64,000 bases of DNA from assembly GCA_002794775.1 (NCBI GenBank), contig NBAY01000058.1:186001-250000 (forward strand). The letters are read 5' to 3'. This DNA is from Porodaedalea pini (lineage: Eukaryota > Basidiomycota > Agaricomycetes > Hymenochaetales > Hymenochaetaceae). Shown in pieces: positions 1 through 11,330 of this stretch (position 1 is the stretch's first letter; the number at the start of each line of letters is the position of its first letter). The translations under genes were made by a program, and so were the position numbers. The notes under the pieces are model-generated. The model had not been told where the DNA came from and did not search any database. It was given only the letters and a program-made list of their open reading frames with translations.

Positions 1-1
1 T

Positions 2-745
2 ACGGGTTTGCGCGTGCCCCGAGCATCTCTTTGGACGCGAGCACGCGCACCGAGGCGCTATGAATGGACACCTGTCGCGGCGGGTGCGCTCACACTCTCG
101 GCCGCCTTAGTGCTCGGCAATGTCATCCGTCTAGATGTGGCGGAAGGTGCGCTCCAATACGAGCGCCATCATTTTGTTTGACTAACTCACTACCTATGTT
201 AGGTGCAAAACCGAAGCCAGACGCAAAGCAGGCTAAGCAGGCGGCGAAGCCCGAAGCAGATGCCAAGGCCGAGGAGTTTTTGCAAGCAAAGGAGGACGAG
301 GCTAACATTGAGGGTGCTGATGGCGATGCAAGCGGTGGCGCAGGTGGAGCGTTCAACCCCGAGACGGGTGAGATCAACTGGGACTGCCCGTGTCTCGGCG
401 GGATGGCGCACGGGCCCTGCGGGCAGGAGTTCCGCGAAGCGTTCTCATGCTTCGTGTATAGCGAGGACGAGCCAAAGGGGATCAACTGCGTCGAGAAGTT
501 CAAGGGTATGCAGGACTGCTTCCGCAGGCATCCAGAGGTGTATGGCGAAGGTGCGTCTTTTTTCTCTTCTTTAGCATAGGTGCATGCTGCTTACACCGTG
601 GATGCTGGCAGAAATCATGGCAGATGACGATGACGACGACAATACACCATCTGGTACCGATTCGCCTGGACTTGAAGGCGAATCCTTCCCGACTCCCGAC
701 CCAGTTCCAACTCCAAGTCCTGGAACCATCTCACCATCCTCATAA
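2..745 (+). CDS. MIA40: Mia40-type mitochondrial intermembrane-space oxidoreductase (5' partial)
   Basis: Oxidoreductase of the mitochondrial intermembrane space that traps and oxidises incoming CX9C/CX3C proteins. Exons are <2-146, 203-550 and 612-745, with phase-consistent GT-AG introns of 56 and 61 nt. The first exon, open to the window edge, reads as an Arg-rich presequence ([19 protein letters not shown]) followed by one membrane segment ([17 protein letters not shown]), the usual inner-membrane anchor. Exon 2 has a charged linker, the redox motif CPC, then two CX9C pairs ([11 protein letters not shown] and [11 protein letters not shown]). Exon 3 gives an acidic Asp-run tail ending at TAA 743-745. 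The start codon lies left of the window. An internal ATG at 196 is intronic and is not the start. Identification is firm from the CPC plus twin CX9C arrangement. Confidence 0.93.
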
Positions 746-971
746 CGTTAACCCTCATCTCCCCCAAAATAGAGGGACAGCACCGCCGCCCCATATTATA
801 TTCTTGCATGAACTCCTTTTTCCGTTCGGTTATTGTTCTTGCGCATCATGATCAAAAGCACTACTCCGTCGCTCCTCCCTCTTCTCGCACGTAGCATCAT
901 CCGCACTCATAATGTATTCCATAGTTTAATGTACACAGGCATACTCCTCCGCTAAATCTCGTTTCTCATTC

Positions 972-2076
972 TCACTCGTCATCGCTCGCAAACTCCATAT
1001 TCTGGACTTTCCGTGCCTTCTTCTTGACCGGTCCGGCTTTTGGTTTTGGCTTCGTGGCCGGAGGCTCGGCCGGGACTGCAAGACTCATAATTCGAAAAAT
1101 ACGGGCAGTTAAACGGGAGCTCCATACCAGGCGTTTTCTCTTTATGTGCTTTCCGAGGTGGACTGCTTTGTTGTTCGGCCTTCGAGTGAGCCTCTGGCGG
1201 TGGAGAAGGCGGAGGAGAAAGCGATGCTCGCCGGGTCTCTTCAAATACAAAATGTGAGTTCCGGTGTATAGATGAAAGATGGGGACGTACTCTTTGTTGG
1301 CAGAGGAGTATGTCGATGTCGGTGTTCGTGTGGGACGGCAGGTGCACTCGGGGCCGGAGCGCTCGAGTACGACGGGAACGCCGGCGGGTTCAGCTTGCAT
1401 TTCCGCTTCTGTGCGTTCAATCCGAGCTATCAAAGACGACAGGGCACGAAAACAGAATAAGTCCCGCGATCGGGATGCGATAAGTAAACAAGGAGAAACA
1501 GCATGGGCATGTACATACTGTGAAGAACTCATTTGTGACGAACACAACGGCTTCTTGCGATGTGAGTGCTGCCAGCGGGATAGCAAGTGGTTTCGTTCCG
1601 TTCGGTCCAAATATCATCTGTAGTGTAAATGGAAGAGGAAGACAGTGTTAGAGTATTCGAGAGCACGTCATACGAGAAACGAGGGCCTACCGTACTTTGA
1701 TCTCCGTGCCTGGCTCCGTGCTCATCCCATTGACGAAGAGTTCCCCTGCGTCACTGTCCCAGCGACGTTGTCCGCAAAAGCTTCCAGTAGTTCGGACGAC
1801 ACGTTCTTTCCCTTTAGGTTTCCATCCAACAATTTTCAATCAAAGCGTCCTCAACAAAGGGAATCTATAACGCACCACAAACTCATCAACGTCCCCCTCC
1901 TCCCATCTTCCTTTCCACCATCTTCCTGAGTCCGTGAGACCAAGGTAGATTTGCCATCCGGGAACTGGCGCGTCAAATTCGACGCGCGAGAGGAGCACGA
2001 AGCGGTGTGAGGCCTGGTAGATGACCTGGATGAGGTCGTCGAGCGGGCCAAACGCGTCGAACATGTTCATGCTCAT
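972..2076 (-). CDS. XRCC4-superfamily (PAXX-like) non-homologous end-joining protein, one apparent frameshift
   Basis: Probable DNA double-strand-break repair protein. Exons on the minus strand: 2076-1876, 1811-1696, 1617-1519, 1426-1291, 1238-1128, 1075-972. All junction phases agree and the total gives 255 aa if one base is added to the GGGG run at 1743-1746; as written, exon 2 hits a stop. Visible features: an N-terminal beta-rich head with the pattern WQIYLGLTDSGRWW; a helix SSELLEAFADNVAG; then strand-like segments (GELFVNG, FGPNGTKPLAIPLAAL); a Pro/Ser-rich linker; and a basic-then-acidic tail KKKARKVQNMEFASDDE. Head, linker and tail order resemble XRCC4/XLF/PAXX proteins, and a Lys-rich tail ending in an acidic motif recalls the Ku-binding tip of PAXX. 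That assignment is inference from pattern, not a search. Two ACGCGT sites lie 123-139 bp upstream of the ATG. The coiled-coil stalk typical of XRCC4 is not evident. Confidence 0.5.
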
Positions 2077-2620
2077 TTCCGGTTCCTGGCTTTACAGTAT
2101 TTTGTTGATAGCTTGAGCAAGCTCAAACGGAAGATGTGTTGGCAGTCTGCTTGTATGTCATTTGCTCGATGAAAACAAGTCGAGCCGACGTGCGACTCAC
2201 GCGTCTGCAACGCGTCGGCGCCGCACGTGGTATATATGTACCTTTTGACCTTTTATCGCCATTTTATTAATATTTCTGTCTTCCGTAACTTCTATGCATG
2301 TTCTCTATACTATCAGTATGTCACGAAGATATTCTATACACCAGAGACCCGGAGTCTTATCATATACAGCGGAAACTAGAGCCTGCGATGGATGAGCGAC
2401 TCGAGCGACAGGCCTTCACTCCAACAAAACCCATGAGATGTGTAACGCAATGGCGGAGATGAATAAGGTCGAAAACATTATTGCAAGAGGACTTCGAGAC
2501 TCCTTCACGATAGTTCATGACCTTCCGACAGTTTGCGCATTGGATTCTCAGGAGGGTAATTCGGCAAGGGTTCACTGCAGTATACCATAAGCACCAGGAG
2601 GGAGCGAACGGATGCCAAGC
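2077..2620. other. Intergenic: PAXX-like promoter and Emi1-type 3' flank
   Basis: About 540 bp between two minus-strand genes. Contains the ACGCGT pair at 2199-2215 and a TATATATG stretch near 2230. No supported ORF. Confidence 0.6.
2199..2215 (-). promoter_or_regulatory. Paired ACGCGT (MCB-like) sites
   Basis: ACGCGT at 2199-2204 and 2210-2215, about 125-140 bp upstream of the PAXX-like start codon at 2076. In yeasts this palindrome is bound by MBF and drives G1/S genes, so the pair fits a DNA-repair gene. Function here is inferred. Confidence 0.5.
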
Positions 2621-3004
2621 TCACCTCCGCATATCCCAAACATCCTCACTACTCTTCGCGAGCCGACGCATCGCCCACCACTCCGCCCTACGCCGGATCC
2701 ACGCATCGCGCTTCTCGTCCTGATCAAGCGCCTTCAAGCTCATGCAGAACTTGAAGTCCTCGTATTTGCGGTCACACACGGACTGTCTGCCGTATCTATA
2801 GAATGACTTGAGCTGGAAGCCGAGCGCTATTTGTGCATCAGTATTCAATTCCGGTTGCCTTCGTTGTTCCAGAAGGGACTAACCGTTGCATGAGAGGAAG
2901 TCGTCCAGGACACGCATGCAACCTGGGATGTCATCTGGTGTAGGGTGGATGACCTGCAGCCTACGTGTCTCTTGCTCGACGGCAGTCTTGAGGTCGACGG
3001 ACAT
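2621..3004 (-). CDS. Emi1/DUF3128-type twin-CX9C protein
   Basis: Small 108-aa protein of the DUF3128 (yeast Emi1-like) family. Exons 3004-2884 and 2826-2621 are joined across a 57-nt intron; the total length is divisible by three and the ATG is the first in frame. It contains two exact CX9C pairs, C-MRVLDDFLS-C near residues 30-40 and C-DRKYEDFKF-C near 59-69, spaced as in helix-loop-helix proteins of the mitochondrial intermembrane space, followed by a basic, Trp-rich helix (DAWIRRRAEWWAMRR). Proteins of this fold are normally oxidised by Mia40, whose gene lies under 2 kb away. The exact role of the family is not well defined. Confidence 0.85.
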
Positions 3005-3256
3005 GGCGGTCAGGAATACAAAGTTTCCAGCTCCGGCTAAAACCAGATCACGTGGAAGACTTGTCTGGACTGGACGATTATATTATTTATAACACTGCCT
3101 CTTGCAACCAGGCGACCCGGTCAGGGCGACATCATTCACTTGCTCTGATAAAAGCTGCGCGTCCTGACCGTCCTCCATCTTCTCACTCTTCCTCCCATCT
3201 TTCAGCCTTACAGTCTCTCCTTGATCCAACTCGCTCCTTTCTTCTGACAATAAAGA

Positions 3257-4854
3257 ATGGTCGGGCTCAACCGTGGAATTGCATTGCACAGGAACAGCTC
3301 AGAGAACGAGGATGATGGCAACGGTGCTCGCGGCACATTGTTCTCAAAGAAAGTGTCCTTCTTTGGAATGATTGGTGCTACGATGGCCGCGCTGAAGCTG
3401 AAGGAACACTGGGATGACTGTGAGTATTTGAAAGGCCCTGCAAGCTTGTATTCCACGCACAATTTGCTCCAGACCGAAAGGTGCCATCCGAGCCCACAGC
3501 AGCAAACAATCCTCTTGCGCCGCCGGCCTACAGGGACGACGATTGCGACACTGAGAGTGCGATCGGTCTCGATACTTCGATCAATATGCCTATTCGTACA
3601 CGGCGCAAGAAGAACTGTTGCATGTGCTGTGGCATGAAGTGAGCGTGAACCTTGATTATATCCGACAAATATCACTTAACTTCGCGCAGCTGTGGCCTTT
3701 TCTGCAAGGCACTCGGTATCGTCATCCTCCTCTTCACGATCTGGAATGGAATCAAATTTGCCAAGTGGCTGCTTACGGTAAGGACTAAAAGTACATCTCC
3801 GTTTTATAGATACTGATACGCGTTTTAGCCCTCGCCGACAGGCTTGGAAAGCATGCCGGAGTACAGCACGTCTCTCGGCTGCCTTGATGCGCCGCACTTT
3901 TATCAGGACAGTACGGACGGTGCATTTTATACCATTGCCGTCGGTTCCGACGTCGACCACGACCTCATCATTGATGGTGGGGCGGTTGGCACGGTCGTGC
4001 TCAGGGCGAGTACGAGCGTCAGCGAAGACTCAATCAAGGTCCGCGCAAGTCTGCGTGCGAGTGACTCACGCCTGCTCAGCAATGTCGAAGTACACACTCC
4101 TGGTTCATCCCCGCTTCCGCCATCAGGCGCGCAAAGCACAAGCTATTTTCGCCTTGTGACACCCACAGAGGCGGAAGGTGCAGACGCATGCATGCGGTAC
4201 GACCTTACTGTCTACCTCCCGCCGACCCTGCGCACTCTGCGTATCGCTGCGCGCTCCGTCGCGCAGGTGAAGCTCGACTTCGACAATACGCCGCGCGAGC
4301 TGCATTTACTGCACGTTGACCTCACCTCTGAAGCCGCCATAAACCTCGTGCTCCCCTCCGCGGGGCTCGTCGCAGACAACGTCGACATCACCATGCACGG
4401 CGGGTACCTCGTCGGGACGCTTCCGATCGCGAACAGCTCGCGCGTCGACACACGTGCAGGCGACGCCATTACAAAGCTCTCGCTCTTCACCTCCGGATAC
4501 GCGATCCCCGAGCCGGGCGAGGACACTCGTAACCACAAAGCCGTTGCACACTTGACGACCCTCACGGGCGTGGGGCGTTCAGACTTCACGTACGAGAACC
4601 GCGCAGCGCGGCCGATCCGGAGCGAGCACGTCTCGCGCGGGTTAGGCGACTCTGAGATGCGCCTCACATACAACAAGGCGCGCTTCAACGGGAAAATTGA
4701 TTTCGACGCGCGTTCATTCTCGATGCGCAATGTGCAGTCGGACAACACTGGCTCGCGCCCCGGCGATCGTTCTGGTGAGAGGTGGGTAGGGGATAAGGAC
4801 GGAGGTGACTTCCTCAAGGTAACTTCACCTGGATGGGTCGGACTTTATTTCTAG
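3257..4854 (+). CDS. Single-pass membrane protein with extracellular adhesin-like beta domain
   Basis: Predicted 480-aa protein from exons 3257-3419, 3473-3638, 3690-3777 and 3829-4854 (sum divisible by three). The N-terminal part (about residues 1-110) is polar and ends in a basic patch and a Cys cluster (RTRRKKNCCMCCGMN), a likely palmitoylated juxtamembrane segment. One hydrophobic helix follows (LGIVILLFTIWNGIKFAKWLL, about 117-137). The remaining roughly 340 residues are beta-rich with regularly spaced hydrophobic residues (TLRTLRIAARSVAQVKLDF), resembling the repetitive beta domains of DUF4097-like proteins. Ser/Thr content and position beyond the membrane helix suggest a surface or vacuolar lumen domain. 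I do not recognise a named family. A short alternative last intron (4819-4854) would change only the C-terminus. Confidence 0.7.
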
Positions 4855-4957
4855 CCGTCAATGTAGTCATATATTTACTGTTGTATTTCATGGAATTCTG
4901 GGACATAGCGTTATTGGACTCAATATTAAGATTACATGGGCGTCATCACGTGGACAA

Positions 4958-4986
4958 ACGCGTCAGCTCCTCACAAAGACACGCGT
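4958..4986 (+). promoter_or_regulatory. Paired ACGCGT (MCB-like) sites before UCHL5-type gene
   Basis: ACGCGT at 4958-4963 and 4981-4986, 56-84 bp upstream of the ATG at 5042. The spacing of two close sites resembles the pairs before the PAXX-like gene and CDC6. Confidence 0.4.
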
Positions 4987-5041
4987 CAACGAGGGGGCGC
5001 TCTACATCTGCCTGCAACCACTTGCATATAACCTGCCTACA

Positions 5042-6181
5042 ATGTCGTCTGAAGAAAGTGGTTGGCAGCTCACCGAGTCGGATCCGGGTGTCTTCACGTA
5101 TGCGAAAATGTTACTTCATGATATATTATGTTGAACCTGACTTTCATGGGGTGTGCAGCGAACTCCTTAAAACACTAGGCGTGAACCTCGCCGTGGACGA
5201 CCTGTACTCATTAGATGCTGAGGCTCTCAGCACCTTACAGCCCATACACGCGCTCATCTTCCTCTTCAAATGGGTATCAAATCAAGACGAACGCGGTGGC
5301 GGCGCAGGTGCCTACGACGACGTCTTCCCAGGCTTCTTCGCACACCAAGTCGTCAACAACGCCTGCGCGACGCTCGCCGTGCTCAACGCTCTCCTTAACA
5401 TCCCCGCTCTCCAAATGGGCCCGGAGCTGCGGGAGCTGCAGTCGTTCACAACGGGGATGGATCCGCAGACGCGCGGGCTCGCGATCACAAGCTCCGAGTT
5501 CCTGCGCGAGGCGCACAATTCGCTCAGCCCGCCGAGCGCTATCAGCCTCGACGGCCTCAACCTTCCCAAAACATCTGAGGATGCGTACCATTTCGTGGTC
5601 TACTTGCCCGTGGCTGGGAGCGTGTACGAGTTGGATGGTCTGAAGCGGAGTCCGGTACGACATGGTGCGTACTCTGAGAGCGGGGAAGGATGGTTAGCAA
5701 AAGCCCGGGAGATTATTGAGGCTCGAATCGCAACATACCCTCCAGGATCGGTACGCCCATTTATATTTCTAGAATGAAAGACACGCTGATGTGATGCAAT
5801 TAGCTCGAGTTCAACCTCATGGCCATCCATGACGACACTCTCCCTCAGTTGCAAGCACAACTTCAGGCAGCTCAATCAGCAGGGAATGACTTTGTTTCCG
5901 CCGAGCTCGCCGCTCGGATATCTCAGGAGAACGAAAAGCGCTCACAATGGGCCGTAAGTAATCCTATCTCTAATACTCGACCCCTTTGCTCACCCAGTCT
6001 GCGTCGTTGTCACTAGTTCGAAAACAGCCTAAGACGACACAATCACGTCGGTCTCGTTCATGCGCTGACGCTCGCTCTTGCTAAGGCGGGCCGTCTAGAA
6101 ACGGTCACCACACAGGCGAAGACGAAGATGAAGGAGCGGATAGAAAAGAGACAGAGGGAAGGCAAAATGGATGAGGACTGA
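5042..6181 (+). CDS. UCH2: UCHL5/Uch37-type ubiquitin C-terminal hydrolase
   Basis: Cysteine protease of the C12 family that trims ubiquitin chains at the proteasome. Exons 5042-5097, 5159-5750, 5804-5953 and 6017-6181 give 320 aa. The start is set by the family N-terminus GWQLTESDPGVF. The oxyanion Gln and catalytic Cys lie in AHQVVNNACAT (Gln82, Cys88), the catalytic His in DAYHFVVYLPV (about His163), and Asp in YELDG (about Asp178). After the catalytic domain comes a helical region, then the C-terminal ULD-like tail (LRRHNHVG ... EKRQREGKMDED) that in the family docks to Rpn13/ADRM1. The catalytic set is complete. The last exon is copied at 9002-9145 as part of a downstream tandem duplication. 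Two ACGCGT sites precede the gene. Confidence 0.94.
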
Positions 6182-8540
6182 GTCAACTGACCTTGTCTAA
6201 TCGGCCTGTTTCTGTCAGTTTGATGATCTGCGTTGAATTTATGGTTGCAGCTCCGGGCATTTGCGAGGTCTTGTGTCCTTGATTTGCGCTCGGCCAGTGT
6301 AATCACTCGGGATTATCCTTCAAAATAGCAAAGGGTATTCGCTACTTGAGCATTTCAACTTGAATGCACCGCGTCCTGCGCAGGCCCTCTCGACTCTTCG
6401 CAGTGCTCTACCAAAAAGCTTGAAAATCACAACACGTATACGTAGGCACGTGCATTCCACGTGTCTCTTCCGAATTCCAATTTTCAATTTTGGCACCGTC
6501 CATAACCTTTTACATTCTAACGTCCATCATTCTTGGTCGAGTCAAGGAGATCAGCCCCCAAAATTGAATTCCTTTTGAACCAGAAAGTGTTCTATTTTCT
6601 TTTGCACAATGTTCTGGCCGAGGAGTCTATATCGTTTTCTCATTGCGGTCTCAACCTGTCTAGCTTCAAACGTGATGGGATACCGCGAAACTTGATTGTG
6701 ATCATCTAGCAAAGGCAGAACAAATCATGGCCCCGAATCTCGCGACTCTCTGTCTTTCCGTGTTATGCACGGCGCCCGAAACGTCTGCATTCTCGAGGGT
6801 ATCGACTCGCTAATATCGGACGAAACATTCCGTCCCAGCGCATGACTGCCAGTGTGTCCTCAGGCTGTCGCTAGTGGGGCCATGGAGACGATTTATCGTC
6901 ACACACCGCTGGAATCAGATAGAAGAGTCCTGTGAATATCTTTTCGGTTTGACATTCCACATCCCACGGATTGATCGTGATTCTGACGCCAACACTGGAA
7001 TCGACCGCACTTGACTCCGAACGGCGCTTCTGTTCGATATGCGAAAGAGACTATGACTACTATGACGCGCTTAGCTGCTCCCTTTTCTCAACTCGTAGTC
7101 TCAAGACCGGAAGTGGGCCATGATTTTCCTCATTGCTATGCCCGCAGCGAGTGGTAAACACCCTCAACTCCACTTAATGATGAGAAAATGCCCAATTACT
7201 GTTCCCCCATCTCAACTGCGCGCTTGCGTACGTCGAAATTTGTGTTTGAGGGTGCTCTTCTCTCCCCGGGTGACATGTTGTATATCATCTAATACGGACA
7301 AGGAACTGGTATAAAGAGGTCCATACGTCGAGCAGAAAACGTCAGACATCTCGGAAAACAGCATCTCTCAGCAACCGTCTTAACATCCAGTACTTGACCA
7401 ACAATGTTCTCCTTCTCGCGTCTGCTTACTTTCTCTCTGCTCGCTGCTTCCGGAGCTCTTGCAGAGACGCACACTGTCACCTTTGAGAACAAGTGAATTA
7501 TAACCTACGTCTGTGGATCTCAATTACTGACCCACTCTTTCCCTACAGCTGTGGTTTTGGCACGGTGAGCTATCGAAGTACTGCTGAAAGTAGATTTTGA
7601 CTAATGAAATCTCTCTTAGCCGCAACTTGTTCAGGGTGGCAACACGCTATCCACGGGAGGCCCATTCACTGAGAATGGGCCTCTGACTGCCGCCATTGCG
7701 TTAGTTACCCTTTGCTTTTTCTGAAGCATCTCGAGCTTACGATTTCAAACAAAAACAGCTTCTTGCAGACAGGTTTGCTTTCACTATGACTTGGTGGATC
7801 CCTTATACTGACGGTATATTAGGAGCGTGCGGTCAGAATGGAGAAGAATGCACGCTCATTGAGACCACGCTCCAGAACCCGACTACACCGGGAGGCGGAT
7901 CCAGCTCTGACATTTCACTACATGCTTTCCTATAAATACTTTTACTGTACTAGAGAGAGTGGTGGTGTCTTGTTCGAATTAGCGCAGTGGTTTGACGAGG
8001 CTGACAACACTTTTGATAAAGGCACTCTTTCTCCGTAGCGAGTGGATTCAGGTACGTCACTCAGATTTTTTTATGCGTGGCAAACTAGAGTGTCTGATGA
8101 TCACTCTTTCTTAGATACGAGAATGGTTGCGACAATACAGGAGCCGACTGTATGTTGAAGTACATAGCATGTTAAAAAGCGATACTAACCCACACTCTCA
8201 CTTAGGTACCTCTGCGGACTGCACGACTGCTTTCCACACGTCTGGTAACACACCTGCCAAGTCGCTTGTCAGACTGACAACGTACGCATAATGATTATCA
8301 CACTGCGCAGCATGCTCTCTAACTCTTGTCTTTTCAGGTCAACCTGGTCATCACGTTCTGCGAGTAGGCTGATGCTCATAAGACAAGTACATGTATATAA
8401 CGCGTTTGGATAGCTAGGAGTTGATATATCATGTACACCGAACATATTCATCAATGCTACTGCAGCCTTGTTCAATCGGCTACTCCTCTCAATCGTAAAC
8501 TCAATACACTACTAGTTTGCACTCTGAGTACGCAGTATCT
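6010..8540 (+). repeat. Tandem duplication, copy 1 (UCH last exon to 3' flank of secreted-protein gene)
   Basis: The segment from the last exon of the UCHL5-type gene through the secreted-protein gene and its 3' flank recurs at about 8990-11515 in the same order and orientation. Matching stretches include 6060-6260 with 9030-9240, the promoter block 7120-7400 with 10130-10400, all exons, and the 3' flank around 8420-8530 with 11390-11500. Boundaries are approximate. Confidence 0.85.
7404..8367 (+). pseudogene. Secreted cysteine-rich 'glycopeptide'-type protein, broken copy
   Basis: Nine-exon layout matching the intact copy at 10405: 7404-7492 (signal peptide), 7549-7564 (16-nt exon), 7620-7699, 7759-7772 (14-nt exon), 7823 onward, 8022-8051, 8116-8150, 8206-8281 and 8338-8367. 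Two lesions are seen by comparing copies. The 5' splice site after the ...SSSDISL segment near 7919 is replaced by unrelated sequence with an in-frame stop, and exon 8 lacks one base relative to copy 2 (near 8245), so a conserved Cys-containing end (VACQADN in copy 2) is lost. Signal peptide, promoter and last exon (VNLVITFCE) remain. A truncated secreted form could still be made, so transcript data would settle its status. Confidence 0.75.
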
Positions 8541-9001
8541 ATACTGCCTGCTAGATCTACTTGATCAGGTCTGTCTTCAATCGAATTTTATCGGTAAAAT
8601 GGCTCCACTATAATTATACATGCATTCTATGGAGTAATAATCAGTAGTAATCATGTCAGTAGCTTCAGAACTGAGTTCAGGAACAATCAAGAAAGGTGGA
8701 TGCTTTATTGAACAACTGCTCTGCAGTTTTCAGTCCTTCTCTACCGTCACCTTATAAATACTGCTTTTGATTTTTATTCTCCGTTTTTATCCTTTTTGTC
8801 CGAGATTTCGTGCAAAATCGACTGGGTTGGGGATTTTTGAAGCTTTGGGGTCACTCAGAACCGCAAAAAGTCACTGACATTTATGAAAATGGCAGTAAGA
8901 CTGGCACTTCGGCTACTTTGATAATCTAGCTCTGCTATCCGGGTAACTCGGCCATCCTCTTCAGCCTGAGCGTGCATACAACAGCACAGACTAGTATGAT
9001 C
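8541..9001. other. Spacer between the two duplication units
   Basis: About 460 bp, AT-rich, with no supported ORF. It separates the 3' flank of copy 1 from the copied UCH exon. Confidence 0.6.
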
Positions 9002-9145
9002 CACAACCACGTCGGCCTTGTTCATGCGCTAGCGCTCGCTCTAGCTAAGGCGGGCCGTCTAGAAGCGGTCACCACACAAGCGAAGACGAAAACAAGGGAA
9101 CGGATAGAAAAGAGACAGAGGGAAGGCAAGATGGATGAGGACTGA
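9002..9145 (+). pseudogene. Copied last exon of the UCHL5-type gene
   Basis: 144 nt still open to a stop at 9143-9145, encoding HNHVGLVHAL ... EKRQREGKMDED, nearly the same as the C-terminal tail encoded at 6044-6181. The splice acceptor and everything upstream are missing, so it is a duplication scar. The frame has stayed open despite several synonymous and replacement changes, which suggests the duplication is fairly recent. Confidence 0.85.
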
Positions 9146-10404
9146 GTCGGCTGAGCTTGTCTAATCGACCTGTTTCTGTCAGCTTGTGATCTGCGTTGAA
9201 TCTATGGTTGCAGCTTTGGGCATTTGCAAGTTCTTGTGCCCTTGATTTGCACACAGCCAGAGGAAGATGAGTCTTGTCACGCGGCTTTGTCTTTCAAAGT
9301 GTCAGAGGGTGCCTACTACTTGAGCACCTTCGCTTTGATGTCATCGCGTACTGCGTATGTTCTCTTAATTCTTACCAATATTCTGTCCTAATGCGATAGC
9401 CCATCATGCCCATGGCCAAAAGCTTTGAAAATCACGACGCGAATAGGTAATGTGCAGCCACGTGTGGTCCACGTGTCAACTCCGCTATTTTAAACGCCGG
9501 TAGGTAGGTATTCTTTTTCAACCGGAAAGCTTAACCCGGAAGCTCAAGGTCGAATTCTTTGAAAACCGAGATAGATTTTTTCTCTTACGCATTCTTCAGA
9601 CCAGTGAGACTACAGTGTATATCTAGTTTTCTCACCAGCAGGGCAGTCTCGAATTGTCTAGCTTCAAGCGCGATCTACACTGCGAAAATTTGGTTCTGGT
9701 CATCTAGCAAGGGCAGAAAAATCCTGACCCCAATCCTCGCGGCTCTTCATGTCTCCGTGCTATGCACAACGCCCGGTATGTTTACATTCTTGAAGACATC
9801 CGAGTCAATTAGTTAATATCGGACGAAATTTTTCGTCTCTACACATGACAGCGTGTCCTCAGGTTTACTATTGCTAACAGCATTGAGACTATTCATCGTC
9901 TCACGCCGCTGAGATCGGATTGCAGAGCTTTGTGGATATGTTTTCTGTTTGACATTCCCCACTCCACGGACTGATCGTAGTTCTGGCTCAAACACTAGAA
10001 CCGATCATACTTTTGATTCTGAGCGGCGGTCTTGTTCAATATGCCGGAAAGACTATGACTATTATGATGCGCTTAGCTGCTTCCTTTTCTTAATTCGTCG
10101 TATTCTAACAGAAAATCGGTCACGATTCTCTCGTACTGCTGTGCCCGCACAGAGCAGTAAACACCCTCAACTCCACCTCATGATGAGAAAACGCGCATTT
10201 CTTGTTCACCGACTCATCTATGCGCTTGCGCTCATCCAGCTTTGTGTTTGAGGGTGCTCTTCTCTACCCGGGTGACATGTTTTATATCATCTGACACGGA
10301 TAAGGAACTGGTATAAAGAGGCCCATAACTCGAGGAGGACATGTCAGACATCCCGCAAACAACACCTCTCAGCAATCGTCTAAACACCCAGTACTTGATC
10401 AACA

Positions 10405-11330
10405 ATGTTCTCCTTCTCGCGTCTGCTTACTTTCTCTCTGCTCGCTGCTTCTGGAGCTCTTGCAGAGACGCACACTATCACCTTTGAGAACAAGTGAAGT
10501 ATAGTCTATGTCTGTGGATATTAATTACTGACCCACTCTTTCCTTATAGATGCGGCTCCGGAATGGTGAGCCTCCGAAGTACTGCTGAGATCCGACTTTA
10601 TTAATATATGTCTCTCAGCCGCAACTTGTTCAGAGTGGCAAAACGCTATCCACTGGAGGTGCCTTCACCGAGAATGGACCTCTGATTTCCGCCATTTCGT
10701 GAGTGGTCCTTTCATTTTTTCTTCTCCGAAACGTCTCGAGCTTACGACTTCGTAAACAGCTTCTTGCAGACAGGTTCTATTTCATCATGGCTTAGTAGAT
10801 TCCTTTTGCTGACGGTACCTTAGGAAAGTGCGGTCAGAATGGCGAAGGATGCACGCTCGTTGAGACCACGCTCCAGAACCCGACTACACCGGGAGGCGGA
10901 TCCAGCTCTGACATTTCACTCATTCCTCCGTATGTCCTATTCAGATTCACCCTGCATTTGACCAAGTTGACAATACTTGGGATTAAGGCATTCCTTCTCC
11001 GTAGCGAGTGGATTTAGGTGCGCCGCTCAGATCATTTCTTCATGGCAGGTTAGCATGTCTGATGGCCGTTATCTCTCAGGTACGAGAACGGCTGTGACGG
11101 CAAGGGAGCCGACTGTACGTTGAAGTACATAGCATGTTAAAATGCGATACTAATCTACACTCTCACCTAGGTACCTCCGCGGACTGCAAGACTGCTTTCC
11201 ACAAGCCGAACGACACGAATGTCCAGGTCGCTTGCCAGGCTGACAACGTGCGCTTAATAATCCTCGCACTGCACAGCAAGCTCTCTAATATTTGTCTTTC
11301 AGGTCAACCTGGTCATCACGTTCTGCGAGT
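10405..11330 (+). CDS. Small secreted cysteine-rich 'glycopeptide'-type protein, intact copy
   Basis: 158-aa secreted protein from nine exons: 10405-10493, 10550-10565, 10619-10698, 10760-10773, 10824-10929, 10988-11017, 11080-11114, 11171-11247, 11301-11330. All junction phases agree and the sum is 477 nt. A cleavable signal peptide (FSFSRLLTFSLLAASGALA) is followed by the mature start ETHTITFENKCGSG. Motifs TLSTGGAFTENGPL, CGQNGEGCTLVETTL, SSSDISLIPP and VACQADNVNLVITFCE are typical of a secreted family widespread in Agaricomycetes that is usually labelled glycopeptide. Paired cysteines suggest disulphides. No enzymatic role is known to me. Two exons are only 16 and 14 nt, which automated gene callers often miss. 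It lies in the second unit of a tandem duplication. Confidence 0.88.

Noticed and set aside
203..574. Alternative plus-strand ORF of 123 codons and antisense ORFs over MIA40
   Set aside because: They are shadows of the MIA40 exon; codon pattern and domain evidence favour the MIA40 frame.
1426..1610. Reading the PAXX-like stalk as a coiled coil RIERTEAEMQ in another frame
   Set aside because: It breaks the splice phase with both neighbouring exons; the Pro-rich frame is phase-consistent throughout.
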